Positions 26,240 through 39,545 of a DNA stretch of 64,000 bases are shown here, one piece after another. Every line of letters begins with the position of its first letter. Within the stretch, counting starts at the first letter, position 1. The stretch lies in contig CANTAL010000100.1 in assembly GCA_947650365.1 (NCBI GenBank), positions 372,001-436,000 of the forward strand, given 5' to 3'. Both the position numbers and the translations under genes were made by a program. The notes below the pieces were generated by a model that saw nothing but the letters and a program-made list of their open reading frames with translations, searched no databases and was not told the origin of the DNA. This DNA is from Chamaelirium japonicum. Lineage: Eukaryota; Streptophyta; Magnoliopsida; Liliales; Melanthiaceae.

Positions 26240-28415
26240 TAAATTAGAATGGATCGTGCGAATGAATTAGAATGGATCGTACGAATGAATTAGAATGGAT
26301 CCACCGAATGGGTTAGAATGGATCATACGAATGAATTAGAATGGATCGTACGAATGAATTAGAAAGGATTGTGCGAATAAGTTAGTATGGATCGTATGAA
26401 TGAAAAAGAATGGATCATACGAATGAATTAGAATGGATCGTGCGAATGAATTAGAATGAATCGTACGAATGAATTAGAATGGATCGTACGAATGAATTAG
26501 AATGAATCGTACGAACGAATTAGAATGGATCGTACGAATGAATTAGAATGAATCGTACGAACGAATTAGAATGGATCGTACGAACGAATTAGAATGGATC
26601 GTATGAACGAATTAGAATGGATCGTACGAATGAATTAGAATGGATCATAGGAATGAATTAGATTGGATCGTGCAAATGAATTAGAATGGATACATTCGTG
26701 CGAATGAATTAGAATGGATCATAGGAATGAATTAGAATGGATCGTACAAATGGATTAGAATGGATCGTACGAATGAATTAGGATGGATCGAACGAATGAA
26801 TTAGAATGGATCATATGAAAGAATTAGAATGGATCGTGCGAGTGAATTAGAAAGGATCGTACGAATGAATTAGAATGGATATATTCGTGCGAATGAATTA
26901 GAATGGATCGTATGAATGAATTAGACTGGATCGTACGAATAAATTAGAATGGATACATTCATGCGAATGAATTAGAATGGATCGGAATGGATTAGAATGA
27001 ATCGTACAAATGAATTAGATTGGATCGGACGAATTAGAATGGATCGTGCGAATGAATTAAAATGGATCGTACGAATGAATTAGAATGGATACATTCGTGC
27101 TATCCATTTTAATTCATTCGTACGATCCATTCTAATTCATTCGTACGATCCATTCTAATTCATTCCTACGATCCATTCTAATCCATTCTTATTCATTCGT
27201 ACGATCCATTCTAATTCATTCATACGAATGAATTAGAATGGATCATGGGAATGAATTAGAATGGATCGTACAAATGAATTAGAATGGATACATTCGTGCG
27301 AATGAATTAGAATGGATCGTAGGAATGAATTAGAATGGATCGTACGAATGAATTAGAATAGTTACATTCGTGCGAATGAATTAGAATGGATCATATGAAT
27401 GAATTAGAATGCATACATTTGTGCGAATTAATTAGAATGGATCGTACGAATGAATTAGAATGGATCGTACGAATGAATTAGAATGGATAGTGCGAATGAA
27501 TTAGAATGGATCGTACGAATGAATTAGAATGGATACATTCGTGCGAATAAATTAGAATGGATCGTACGAATGAATTAGAATAGATCGTACAATTGAATTA
27601 GAATGGATCGTGCGAATGAATTAGAATTGATCATACGAATGAATTAGAATGGATCGTACGAATAAATTAGAATGGATCGTGCGAATGAATTAGAATGGAT
27701 CGGACGAATGAATTAGAATAGATATATTTGAACGAATAAATTAGAATGGATCATACGAATGAATTAGAATGGATCGTACGAATGAATTAGAATGGATCGT
27801 GCGAATGAATTAGAATGGATCGTACGAATGAATTAGAATGGATCGTACGAATGAATTAGAATGGATCGTACGAATGAATTAGAATGGATACCTTTGTGCA
27901 TATGAATTAGAATGGATCTTACGAATGAATTAGAATGGATCATATTAATGAATTAGAATGGATCGTACGAATGAATTAGAATGGATACATTCGTGCGAAT
28001 GAATTAGAATGGATTGTGCGAATCAATTAGACTGGATTGTGCGAATGAATAAGAATGGATCATACGAATGAATTAGAATGGATCGTACGAATTAATTAGA
28101 ATGGATACATTTGTGCGAATGAATTAGAATGGATTGTATGAATGAATTAGAATGGATCGTGCGAATGAATTAGAATGGTTACATTCGTCCGAATGAATTA
28201 GAATGGATCGTACAAATGGATTAGAATGGATCGTACGAATGAAGTAGAATGGATCGTACAAATGAATTAGAAAGGTTACATTTGTGAGAATGAATTAGAA
28301 TATATCGTACAAATGAATTAGAATGGATCGTACGAAAGGATTAGAATGGATCGTACGAATGGATCCGAATGAGTTAGAATGGATCATACGAATGAATTAG
28401 AATGGATCGTACGAA
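26240..28415. repeat. 2176-bp tandem duplication, copy 1
   Basis: Landmarks repeat at exactly +2176: CCACCGAATGGG (26301), ATCGGAATGG (26981), the plus-block entry (27101), CATTCGTCCG (28181 region) and GGATCCGAATGAG (28361). Limits are set from where matching begins and are approximate. Confidence 0.92.
27101..27226 (+). repeat. Small inverted block, first copy
   Basis: About 5.5 plus units inside minus DNA. Entered after CATTCGTGC and left at CATACGAATG. It includes a doubled partial unit (CTAATCCATTCTTATTC). Its twin lies 2176 bp to the right with the same edges apart from one base at entry. Confidence 0.87.
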
Positions 28416-30591
28416 TGAATTAGAATGGATTGTGCGAATGAATTAGAATGGATCGTACGAATGAATTAGAATGGATCCACCGAATGGGTTAGAATGGATC
28501 ATACGAATGAATTAGAATGGATCGTACGAATGAATTAGAAAGGATTGTGCGAATAAGTTAGAATGGATCGTATGAATGAATAAGAATGGATCGTACGAAT
28601 GAATTAGAATGGATCGTGCGAATGAATTAGAATGAATCGTACGAATGAATTAGAATGGATCGTACGAATGAATTAGAATGAATCGTACGAACGAATTAGA
28701 ATGGATCGTACGAATGAATTAGAATGAATAGTACGAACGAATTAGAATGGATCGTACGAACGAATTAGAATGGATCGTATGAACGAATTAGAATCGATCG
28801 TACGAATGAATTAGATTGGATCATAGGAATGAATTAGATTGGATCGTGCAAATGAATTAGAATGGATACATTCGTGCGAATGAATTAGAATAGATCATAG
28901 GAATGAATTAGAATGGATCGTACAAATGGATTAGAATGGATCGTACGAATGAATTAGGATGGATCGAACGAATGAATTAGAATGGATCATATGATAGAAT
29001 TAGAATGGATCGTGCGAGTGAATTAGAAAGGATCGTACGAATGAATTAGAATGGATATATTCGTGCGAATGAATTAGAATGGATCGTATGAATGAATTAG
29101 ACTGGATCGTACGAATAAATTAGATTGGATACATTCATGCGAATGAATTAGAATGGATCGGAATGGATTAGAATGAATCGTACAAATGAATTAGATTGGA
29201 TCGGACGAATTAGAATGGATCGTGCGAATGAATTAAAATGGATCGTACGAATGAATTAGAATGGATACATTCGTGCGATCCATTTTAATTCATTCGTACG
29301 ATCCATTCTAATTCATTCGTACGATCCATTCTAATTCATTCCTACGATCCATTCTAATCCATTCTTATTCATTCGTACGATCCATTCTAATTCATTCATA
29401 CGAATGAATTAGAATGGATCATGGGAATGAATTAGAATGGATCGTACAAATGAATTAGAATGGATACATTCGTGCGAATGAATTAGAATGGATCGTAGGA
29501 ATGAATTAGAATGGATCGTACGAATGAATTAGAATAGTTAAATTCGTGCGAATGAATTAGAATGGATCATATGAATGAATTAGAATGCATACATTTGTGC
29601 GAATTAATTAGAATGGATCGTACGAATGAATTAGAATGGATCGTACGAATGAATTAGAATGGATAGTGCGAATGAATTAGAATGGATCGTACGAATGAAT
29701 TAGAATGGATACATTCGTGCGAATAAATTAGAATGGATCGTACGAATGAATTAGAATAGATCGTACAATTGAATTAGAATGGATCGTGCGAATGAATTAG
29801 AATTGATCATACGAATGAATTAGAATGGATCGTACGAATAAATTAGAATGGATCGTGCGAATGAATTAGAATGGATCGGACGAATGAATTAGAATAGATA
29901 TATTTGAACGAATAAATTAGAATGGATCATACGAATGAATTAGAATGGATCGTACGAATGAATTAGAATGGATTGTGCGAATGAATTAGAATGGATCGTA
30001 CGAATGAATTAGAATGGATCGTACGAATGAATTAGAATGGATCGTACGAATGAATTAGAATGGATCGTACGAATGAATTAGAATGGATACCTTTGTGCAT
30101 ATGAATTAGAATGGATCTTACGAATGAATTAGAATGGATCATATTAATGAATTAGAATGGATCGTACGAATGAATTAGAATGGATACATTCGTGCGAATG
30201 AATTAGAATGGATTGTGCGAATCAATTAGACTGGATCGTGCGAATGAATAAGAATGGATCATACGAATGAATTAGAATGGATCGTACGAATTAATTAGAA
30301 TGGATACATTTGTGCGAATGAATTAGAATGGATTGTATGAATGAATTAGAATGGTTACATTCGTCCGAATGAATTAGAATGGATCGTACGAATGGATTAG
30401 AATGGATCGTACGAATGAAGTAGAATGGATCGTACAAATGAATTAGAAAGGTTACATTTGTGAGAATGAATTAGAATATATCGTACAAATGAATTAGAAT
30501 GGATCGTACGAAAGGATTAGAATGGATCGTACGAATGGATCCGAATGAGTTAGAATGGATCATACGAATGAATTAGAATGGATCGTACGAA
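28416..30591. repeat. 2176-bp tandem duplication, copy 2
   Basis: Nearly identical to copy 1. Between about 30000 and 30350 the offset rises to 2199 and returns to 2176, which is gain and then loss of one 23-bp unit. After GGATCCGAATGAG the sequence departs into GAATAAG and GAACGAATT units. Confidence 0.92.
29277..29402 (+). repeat. Small inverted block, second copy
   Basis: Twin of 27101-27226. The shared CTAATCCATTCTTATTC irregularity and identical exit show that one inversion was duplicated, not that two arose independently. Confidence 0.87.
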
Positions 30592-32587
30592 TGAATTAGA
30601 ATGGATTGTGCGAATGAATTAGAATGGATCGTATGAATGAATAAGAATGGATCGTACGAATGAATAAGAATGGATCGTACGAACGAATTAGAATGGATCG
30701 TACGAACGAATTAGAATGGATCGTACGAACGAATTAGAATGGATCGTACGAATGAATTAGAATGGATACATTCGAGCGAATGAATTAGAATAGATCGCAC
30801 GAATGAATTAGAATGGATCATAGGAATGAATTAGAATGGATCGTGCAAATGAATTAGAATGGATACATTCGTGCGAATGAATTAGAATGGATCATAGGAA
30901 TGAATTAGAATGGATCGTACGAATGAATTAGAATGGTTACATTCGTGCGAATGAATTAGAATAGATCGTACGAATGGATTAGAATGGATCGTACGAATGG
31001 ATTAGAATGGATCGTACGAATGAATTAGAATGGATGATAGGAATAAATTAGAATGGATCGAGCAAATGAATTAGAATGGTAAATTCGTGCGAATGAATTA
31101 GAATGGATCGTTGGAATGAATTAGAATGGATCGTACGAATGAATTAGAATGGTTACATTCATGCGAATGAATTAGAATGGATCGTACGAATGGATTAGAA
31201 TGGATCGTACGAATGGATTTGAATGGATCGTACGAATGAATTAGAATGGATCGTACAAATGAATTAGAAAGGTTACATTTGTGAGAATTAATTAGAATGG
31301 ATTGTACGAATGAATTAGAATGGTTACATTCGTGCGAATGAATTAGAATGGATCGTACGAATTAATTAGAATGGATCGTGCGAATGAATTAGAATGGATC
31401 GTACGATTGAATTAGAATGGATACATTTGTACGAATGAATTAGAATGGATCGTACGAATAAATTAGAATGGATCGTACGAATAAATTAAAATGGATCATA
31501 GGAATGAATTAGAATGGATCGTTCAAATGAATTAGAATGGATACATTCGTGCGAAGGAATTAGAATGGATCGTAGGAAAGAATTAGAATGGATCGTACGA
31601 ATGAATTAGAATGGTTACATTCGTGCGAATGAATTGGAATAGATCGTACGAATGGATTAGAATGGATCGTAGGAATGGATTAGAATGGATTGTACGAATG
31701 AATTAGAATGGATCGTACGAATGATTTAGAATGGATCGTACGAATGAATTAAGATGGATACATTTGTGCGAATTAGAATGGATCGTACGAATGGATTAGA
31801 ACTAGATCGTACGAATGAATTAGAATGGATCGTAGAAATGAATTAGAATGAATTATACGAATGAATTAGAATGGATCATACAACTGAATTATAAAGGTTA
31901 CATTCATGAGAATGAATTAGAATGGATCTTACGAATGAATTAGAATGGATCGTACGAATTAATTAGAATGGATTGTACGAATGAATTAGAATGGATACAT
32001 TCGTCCGAATGAATTAGAAAGGATCATACGAATGAATTAGAATGGATCATACGAATGGATTAGAATGGATTGTACGAATGGATTAGAATGGATCGTACGA
32101 ATGAATTAGAATGGATCGTACGAAAGGATTAGAATGGATCGTACGAATGAATTAGAATGGATTATGCGAATGAATTTGAATGGATCGTACGAATAAATTA
32201 GAATGGATCGAACGAATGAATTAGAATGGATACATTTGAGCGAATGAATTAGAATAGATCGTAGGAATGAATTAGAATGGATCATACGAATGAATTAGAA
32301 TGAATCGTGCAAATGAATTAGAATGGATTGTACGAATGAATTAGAATGGTTACATTCGTGAGAATGAATTAGAATAGATCGTACGAATAAATTATAATGG
32401 ATCATGCGAATGAATTAGAATAGATCGTACGAATGAATTAGAATGGATCGTACGAATAAATTAGAATGGATCGTGCGAATGAATTAGAATAGATCGTACG
32501 AATGAATTAGGATCGTACGAACGAATTAGAATGGATCGTACGAACGAATTAGAATGGATCGTATGAACGAATTAGAATGGATCTTAT

Positions 32588-33402
32588 CATTCGTATGATC
32601 CATTCTAATTCATTCGCACTATCCATTCTAATTCATTCGTACGATCCATTCTAATTCATTCGCACTATCCATTCTAATTCATTTGTACAATCCATTCAAA
32701 TTCATTCGCATGATCCATTCTAATTCATTCGTACGATCCATTCTAATTCATTCTCACGAATGTAACCTTTCTAATTCATTCGTTCGATCCATTCTAATCC
32801 ATTCGTACGATCCATTCTAATCCATTCATACGATCCATTCTAATTCATTCGCACAAATGTATCCATTCTAATTCAATCGTACGATCCATTCTAATTCATT
32901 CGCACGATCCATTCTAATTAATTTGTACGATCCATTCTAATTCATTCGCACGAATGTAACCATTCTAATTCATTCGTACGATTCATTCTAATTCATTCGT
33001 ATGAGCTATTCTAATTCATTCGTACGATCCATTCTAATTCATTCGTACGATCCATTCTAATCCATTCGTACGATCCATTCGAATTCCTTCGTACGATCCA
33101 TTCTAATTCATTCTCACAAATGTAACCTTTCTAATTCATTTGTACGATCCATTCTAATTCATTCATACGATCCATTCTAATTCGTTAATACGATCCATTC
33201 TAATTCGTTCGTACGATCCATTCTAATTCGTTCGTACGATCCATTCTAATTCATTCGTACGATCAATTCTAATTCATTCGCACGAATGTATCCATTCTAA
33301 TGCATTCGTACGATTCATTCTAATTCATTCGCACGATCCATTCTAATTCATTCGTACGATCCATTCTTATTCATTCATACGATCCATTCTAATTCATTTA
33401 TA
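32588..33402 (+). repeat. Satellite block, plus orientation
   Basis: Its left 200 bp match 19696 onward and its right end matches the region near 19.35-19.47 kb, so it joins pieces that lie in a different order earlier. The exit carries the oddly A-rich CATTTATAAAAATAAATTAG where the 19470 copy has CATTTGTACGAATAAATTAG. Confidence 0.85.
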
Positions 33403-35233
33403 AAAATAAATTAGAATGGATCGTACGAATGGATTAGCATGGATCGTGCGAATGAATTAGAATGGATCGTACGAACAAATTAGAATGGCTCGTATGAACG
33501 AATTAGAATGGATCGTACGAATGAATTAGAATGAATACATTCGAGCGAATGAATTAGAATGGATCGTACGAATGAATTAGAATGGATCATAGGAATGAAT
33601 TAGAATGGATCGTACGAATGGATTAGAATGCATTGTACGAATGAATTAGAATAGATCGTAAAAATGAATTAGAATGGATACATTCATGTGAATGAATTAG
33701 ATTGGATCGTACGAATGAATTAGAATGGATCGTGCGAATGAATTAGAATGGATAGTGTGAATGAATACGAATGAATTAGAATGGATACATTCGTGCGAAT
33801 GAATTAGAATGGATCGTACGAATGAAATAGAATGGATCGTACGAATAAATTAGAATGGATCGTACGAATGAATTAGAATGGATCCACCGAATGAGTTAGA
33901 AGGGATCATACGAATGAATTAGAATGGATCGTACGAATGAATTAGAATGGATACATTCGAGCGAATGAATTAGAATAGATCGTAGGAATGAATTAGAATG
34001 GATCATATGAATGAATTAGAATGGATCGTACGAAAGAATTAGAATAGATTGTACGAATGAATTAGAATGGATACATTCAAGCGAATGAATTAGAATAGAT
34101 CGTAGGAATGAATTAGAATGGATCATACGAATGAATTAGAATGGATCGTGCGAATGAATTAGAATGGATTGTACGAATGAATTAGAATGGACACATACGT
34201 ACGAATGAATTAGAATGGATCGTACGAATGAATTAGAATGGATCATGCAAATGAATTTGAATGGATTGTACGAATGAATTATAATGGATCGAACGAATGA
34301 ATTAGAATGGATCATGCGAATGAATTAGAATAGATCATAGGAATAAATTAGAATGGATCATACGAATGAATTAGAATGGATCGTGCGAATGAGTTAGAAT
34401 GGATCGTACGAATGAATTAGAATGGATTGTACGAACGAATTAGACTGGATCGTACGAACGAATTAGAATGGATCATAGGAACGAATTAGAATGGATCGTA
34501 CGAATGAATTAGAATGGATACATTCGAGCGAATGAATTAGAATGGATCGTACGAATGAATTAGAATGGATCATAGGAATGAATTAGAATGGATCGTGCAA
34601 ATGAATTAGAATGGATACATTCGTGCGGATGAATTAGAATGGATCGTAGGAATGAATTAGAATGGATCGTATGAATGGATTAGAATGGATCATATGAATG
34701 AATTAGAATGGTTACATTCGTGCGAATGAATTAGAATGGATCGTACGAATGGATTAGAATGGATCGTACGAATGGATTAGAACGCATTGTACGAATGAAT
34801 TTGAATAGATACATTTGTGCGAATGAATTAGATTGCATCGTACGAATGAATTTGAATGGATTGTACGAATGAATTAGAATGGATCGTACGATTGAATTAG
34901 AATGGATCATGCGAATGAATTAGAATAGATCGTACGAATGAATTAGAATGGATCGTACGAATGAATTAGAATGGATCGTGCGAATGAATTAGAATGGATC
35001 GTACGAATGAATTAGAATGGATCCACCGAATGAGTTAGAATGGATCATACGAATCAATTAGAATGGACCGTACGAATGAATTAGAATGGATTGTGCGAAT
35101 GAATTAGAATGGATCGTATGAATGAATAAGAATGGATCGTACGAATGAATTAGAATGGATCGTGCGAATGAATTAGAATGAATCGTACGAAAGCATTAGA
35201 GTGGATCGTACGAATGAATTAGAATGAATCGTA
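33403..35233 (-). repeat. Satellite block, minus orientation
   Basis: GGATCCACC markers at 33880 and 35019, GAGCG units near 33540, 33960 and 34530, and the GAACGCATTG / GATTGCATCG module at 34775-34850. A pair of related runs (about 33955-34060 and 34075-34180) share GAGCG or AAGCG, GTAGG and CATATG or CATACG units about 120 bp apart. Ends at the AATCGTACGATCC junction. Confidence 0.85.
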
Positions 35234-37135
35234 CGATCCATTCTAATTCATTCGTCCGATCCATTCTAATTCATTCACACGAATGTATCCATTCTAATTC
35301 ATTCGTACAATCCATTCTAATTCATACGCACGATCCATTCTAATTCATTCGTATGATCCATTCTAATTCATTCCTACGATCTATTCTAATTCATTCGCTC
35401 GAATGTATCCATTCTAATTCATTCCTACAATCCATTCTAATTCATTCGCACGATCCATTCTAATTCATTCGTATGATCCATTCTAATTCATTCCTACGAT
35501 CTATTCTAATTCATTCGCTCGAATGTATCCATTCTAATTTATTCGTACGATCCATTCTATTTCATTCGTATGATCCATTCTAACTCATTCGGTGGATCCA
35601 TTCTAATTCATTCATATGATGCATTCTAATTCATTCGTATGATCCATTCTAATTCATTCGCACAATCCATTCTAATTCATTCGTACGATCCATTATAATT
35701 CATTCGTATGATCCATTCTAACTCATTCGGTGGATCCATTCTAATTCATTCGTACGATCCATTCTAATTCATTCGCACGAATGTATCCATTCTAATTCAT
35801 TCGTACGATCTATTCTAATTCATTCGTACGATTCATTCTAATTCATTCGCACGATCCATTCTAATTCATTCCTACGATCTGTTCTAATTCATTCGCTCGA
35901 ATGTATCCATTCTAATTCACTCATTCGATCCATTCTAATTCATTCGTATGATCCATTCTAATTCATTCGTACGATCCATTCTAATTCATTTGCAAGAATG
36001 TATCCATTCTAATTTATTCGTAGGATCCAGTCTAATTCATTCGTACGATCCATTCTAATTCATTCGCATGAATATATCCATTCTAATCCATTTGTACGAT
36101 CCTTTCTAATTCATTCGCACGGTCCATTCTAATTCTTCCATATGATCCATTCTAATTCATTTGCACGAATGTATCCATTCTAGTTCATTCGTACGCTCCA
36201 TTCTAATTCATTCGTACGCTCCATTCTAATTCATTCGCACAAATGTATCCATTCTAATTCATTCGTACGATCCATTCTAATTCATTCGCACGATCCATTC
36301 TAATTTATTCGTACGATCCATTCTAATTCATTCGCACGAATGTATCCATTCTAATGCATTCGTACGATCCATTCTAATTCATTCGTACGATCCATTCTAA
36401 TCCATTCGTACGATCCATTCTAATTTATTCGTACGATCCATTCTAACTCATTCTCACAAATGTAACCTTTCTAATTTATTTGTACGATCCATTCTAATTC
36501 ATTCGTACGATCCATTCTAATCCATTCGTACGATCCATTCTAATCCATTCGTACGATCTATTCTAATTCATTCGCACGAATGTAACCATTCTAATTCATT
36601 CGTACGATCCATTCTAATTCATTCCTACGATCCATTCTAATTCATTCGCACGAATGTATCCATTCTAATTCATTTGCACGATCCATTCTAATTCATTCCT
36701 ATGATCCATTCTAATCCATTCGTACGATCCATTCTAATTCATTCGCTCGATTGTATCCATTCTAATTCATTCGTACGATCCATTCTAATCCATTCGTACG
36801 ATCCATTCTAATTCATTCGTACAATGCGTTCTAATTCATTCGCACGAATGTATCCATTCAAATTCATTTGCACGATCCATTCTAATTGATTCCTATGATC
36901 CATTCTAATTCATTCGTACGATCCATTCTAATTCATTCGCTCGAATGTATCCATTCTAATTCATTCGTACGATCCATTCTAATTCGTTCATACGATCCAT
37001 TCTAATTCGTTCGTACGATCCATTCTAATTCGTTCGTACGATCCATTCTAATTCATTCGCACGATCCAATCTAATTCATTTGTACGATCCATTTTAATTC
37101 ATTCGCATGATCCATTCTAATTCATTCGTATGATA
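35234..37135 (+). repeat. Satellite block, plus orientation (third copy of a long duplicated segment)
   Basis: Begins with 120-bp pentamers (GCTCG at 35397 and 35517), then a 138-bp hexamer marked by CTCATTCGGTGGATCC (GGTGG at 35591 and 35729). From about 35990 it follows the 14.7-kb copy, sharing the diagnostic CTTCCATATG and CTAGTTC / CGCTCC units. A full core is at 36450-36758. Exits at GATACATTCGTGCG. Confidence 0.87.
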
Positions 37136-38660
37136 CATTCGTGCGAATGAATTAGAATGGATCGTACGAATGAATTAGAATGGATCGTACGAATGAATTA
37201 GAATAGATCGTGTGAATAAATTAGAATGGATCATACGAATGAATTAGAATAGATATATTCATGCGAATGAATTAGAATGGATCGTACGAATGAATTAGAA
37301 TGGATCGTGCGAATGAATTAGAATGGATCGTATGAATAAATTAGAATGGATCATACGAATGAATTAAAATGGATACATTTGTGTGAATGAATTAAAATGG
37401 ATCATACGATTGAATTTGAATGGATCGTACGAATAAATTAGAATGGATACATTTGTGCGATGAATAAGAATGGAGCATACGAATGAATTAGAATGGAGCG
37501 TACGAATGAACTAGAATGGATACATTCATGCGAATGAATTAGAATGGATCATATGAAAGAATTAGAATGGATCGTGCGAATGAATTAGAAAGAATCGTAC
37601 GAATGAATTAGAATGGATATATTCGTGCGAATGATATAGAATGGATCGTACGAATGAATTAGACTGGATCGCACGAATAAATTAGAATGGATACATTCAT
37701 GCAAATGAATTAGAATGGATCGTACGAATGGATTAGAATGGATCATACGAATGAATTAGAATGGATCGTACGAATGGATTAGAACGCATTGTACGAATGA
37801 ATTAGAATAGATACATTTGTGCGAATGAATTAGATTGCATCGTACGAATGAATTTGAATGGATCGGACCAATGAATTAGAATGGATCGTACGAATGAATT
37901 AGAATGGATCATAGGAATGAATTAGAATAGATCGTGCAAATAAATTAGAATGGATACATTCGTGCGAATGAATTAGAATGGATCGTGTGAATGAATTAGA
38001 ATGGATCGTACGAATGAATTAGAATGGATATATTTGAACGAATAAATTAGAATGGATCACGCGAATGAATTAGAATGGATCGTACGAATGAATTAGAATG
38101 GATCGTGCGAATAAATTAGAATCGATCGTACGAATGAATTAGAATGGACCGTACGAATAAATTAGAACGTACGAATGAATTAGAATGGATCATACGAATG
38201 AATTAAAATGGATACATTCATACGACTGAATTAGAATGGATCGTGCGAATTAATTAGGATGGATCGTACGAATGAATTTGAATGGATACATTTTTGTGAA
38301 TGAATCTGAATAGATTGTATGAATGAATTACAATGGATCGTACGAATGAATTAGAATAGATCGTATGAATGAATTAGAATAGCTTATACGATTGAATTAG
38401 AATGAATCGTACGAATGAATTAGAATGGTTACATTCGTGTGAATGAATTAGAATAGATCGTACGAATGAATTAGAATGGATCGTACGAATAAATTAGAAT
38501 GGATCGTGCGAATGAATTAGAATGGATCGTACGAATGAATTAGAATGGATCCACCGAATGGGTTAGAATGGATCATACGAATGAATTAGAATGGATCGTA
38601 CGAATGAATTAGAATGGATTGTGCGAATAAGTTAGAATGGATCGTATGAAAGAATAAGAA
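35990..38660. repeat. Long duplicated segment, copy 3
   Basis: Shares CTTCCATATG with copy 1 (copy 2 has CTTTCATATG), and with copy 2 the ATACATTTTTGTG and GGATCCACCGAATGGG variants on the minus side. The switch at 37135 is in the matching place. Confidence 0.82.
36450..36758 (+). repeat. 309-bp higher-order core, plus orientation
   Basis: Same order and length as the 24201 copy. The last long unit reads GCTCGATTGTATC. It lies inside the third copy of the long duplicated segment. Confidence 0.88.
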
Positions 38661-39204
38661 TGGATCGTACGAATGAATTAGAATGGATCGTGCGAATGAG
38701 TTAGAATGAATCGTACAAATGAGTTAGAATGGATCATACGAATGAATTAGAAAGAATCATACGAATGCATTAGAATGTATCATACGAATGAATTAGAATG
38801 AATTAGAATGGATACATTCGAGCGAATGAATTAGAATGGATCGTACAAATGAATTAGAATGGATCGTGCGAATGAATTAGAATGGATCGTACGAATGAAT
38901 TAGAATGGATCGTACGAATGGATTAGAATGGATCGTACGAATGGATTAGAATGGATCATGCGAATGAATTTGAATGGATCGTACGAATGAATTAGAATGG
39001 ATCGAACGAATGAATTAGAATGGGTACATTCGAGCAAATGAATTAGAATAGATCGTAGGAATGAATTAGAATGGATCGTGCGAATGAATTAGAATAAATC
39101 GTACGAATGAATTAGAATGGATCGTACGAATGAATTAGAATTGATACATTTGTGCGAATGAATTAGAATGGATCGTATAATCGTGCAAATGAATTAGAAT
39201 GGAT
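37136..39204 (-). repeat. Satellite block, minus orientation
   Basis: Runs parallel to 24864-26400 at an offset of about 12250: GGAGCG module (37458-37520), GAACGCATTG / GATTGCATCG module (37780-37855), ATACATTTTTGTG long unit and GGATCCACC at 38547. After about 38700 the similarity stops and GAGCG units appear. Ends near ATTCATCCATTC. Confidence 0.85.
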
Positions 39205-39518
39205 TCATCCATTCTAATTCATTGGCATGAATGTATCCATTCTAATTTATTCGTACGAATGAATTAGAATTGATCGTATGAACGAATTAGAATGGATCGT
39301 ACGAATGAATTAGAATGGATACATTCGTGCGAATGAATTAGATTAGATCGTACGAATGAATTAGAATAGATTGTACGAATGAATTAGTACATACGAATGC
39401 ATTAGAATGGATCATACGAATGAATTAAAATGGATACATTCGAGCGAATGAATTAGAATGGATACATTTGTGCGAATGAATTAGAATGGATCGTACGAAT
39501 GAATTTGAATGGATGGTA
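39205..39518. repeat. Short plus block then short minus block
   Basis: Plus 39205-39254 (two units), minus 39255-39518. The minus block and both of its edges are repeated at 44090-44353, offset 4834, including the exit through GTACGATGCAATC. Within it, one unit has lost several bases around ATTAGTACATACG. Confidence 0.83.
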
Positions 39519-39545
39519 CGATGCAATCGTATTCATTCGTACAAT
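39251..39545. repeat. Duplicated double-switch segment, copy 1
   Basis: Matches 44085-44380 at an offset of 4834. Both switches, the GAACGAATT unit, the CGAGCG and CATTTGTGCG long units in tandem and the GATGCAATC exit are shared. Confidence 0.85.

Larger units (their letters stand above)
22486..26400. repeat. Long duplicated segment, copy 2
   Basis: The left part matches copy 1. From about 23.74 kb it matches copy 3 at an offset of 12272 (GTAGGATCC unit), 12250 at GGATCCACC; the 22-bp change is roughly one unit. It includes the GATACATTC switch at 24863. Confidence 0.82.
24864..32587 (-). repeat. Long satellite block, minus orientation
   Basis: A 7.7-kb minus stretch interrupted only by two small plus blocks (27101-27226 and 29277-29402) that are copies of each other inside a 2176-bp tandem duplication. 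The inverted GGAGCG module is at about 25190-25250, GGATCCACC markers are at 26297 and 28473, and two partly overlapping core-like runs lie at 30762-31286. Ends at CTTATCATTCGTATG. Confidence 0.87.

Noticed and set aside
33391-33412. TATA box at TTTATAAAAATAAA
   Set aside because: It is a mutated satellite core at an orientation switch, and there is no gene or other promoter feature nearby.
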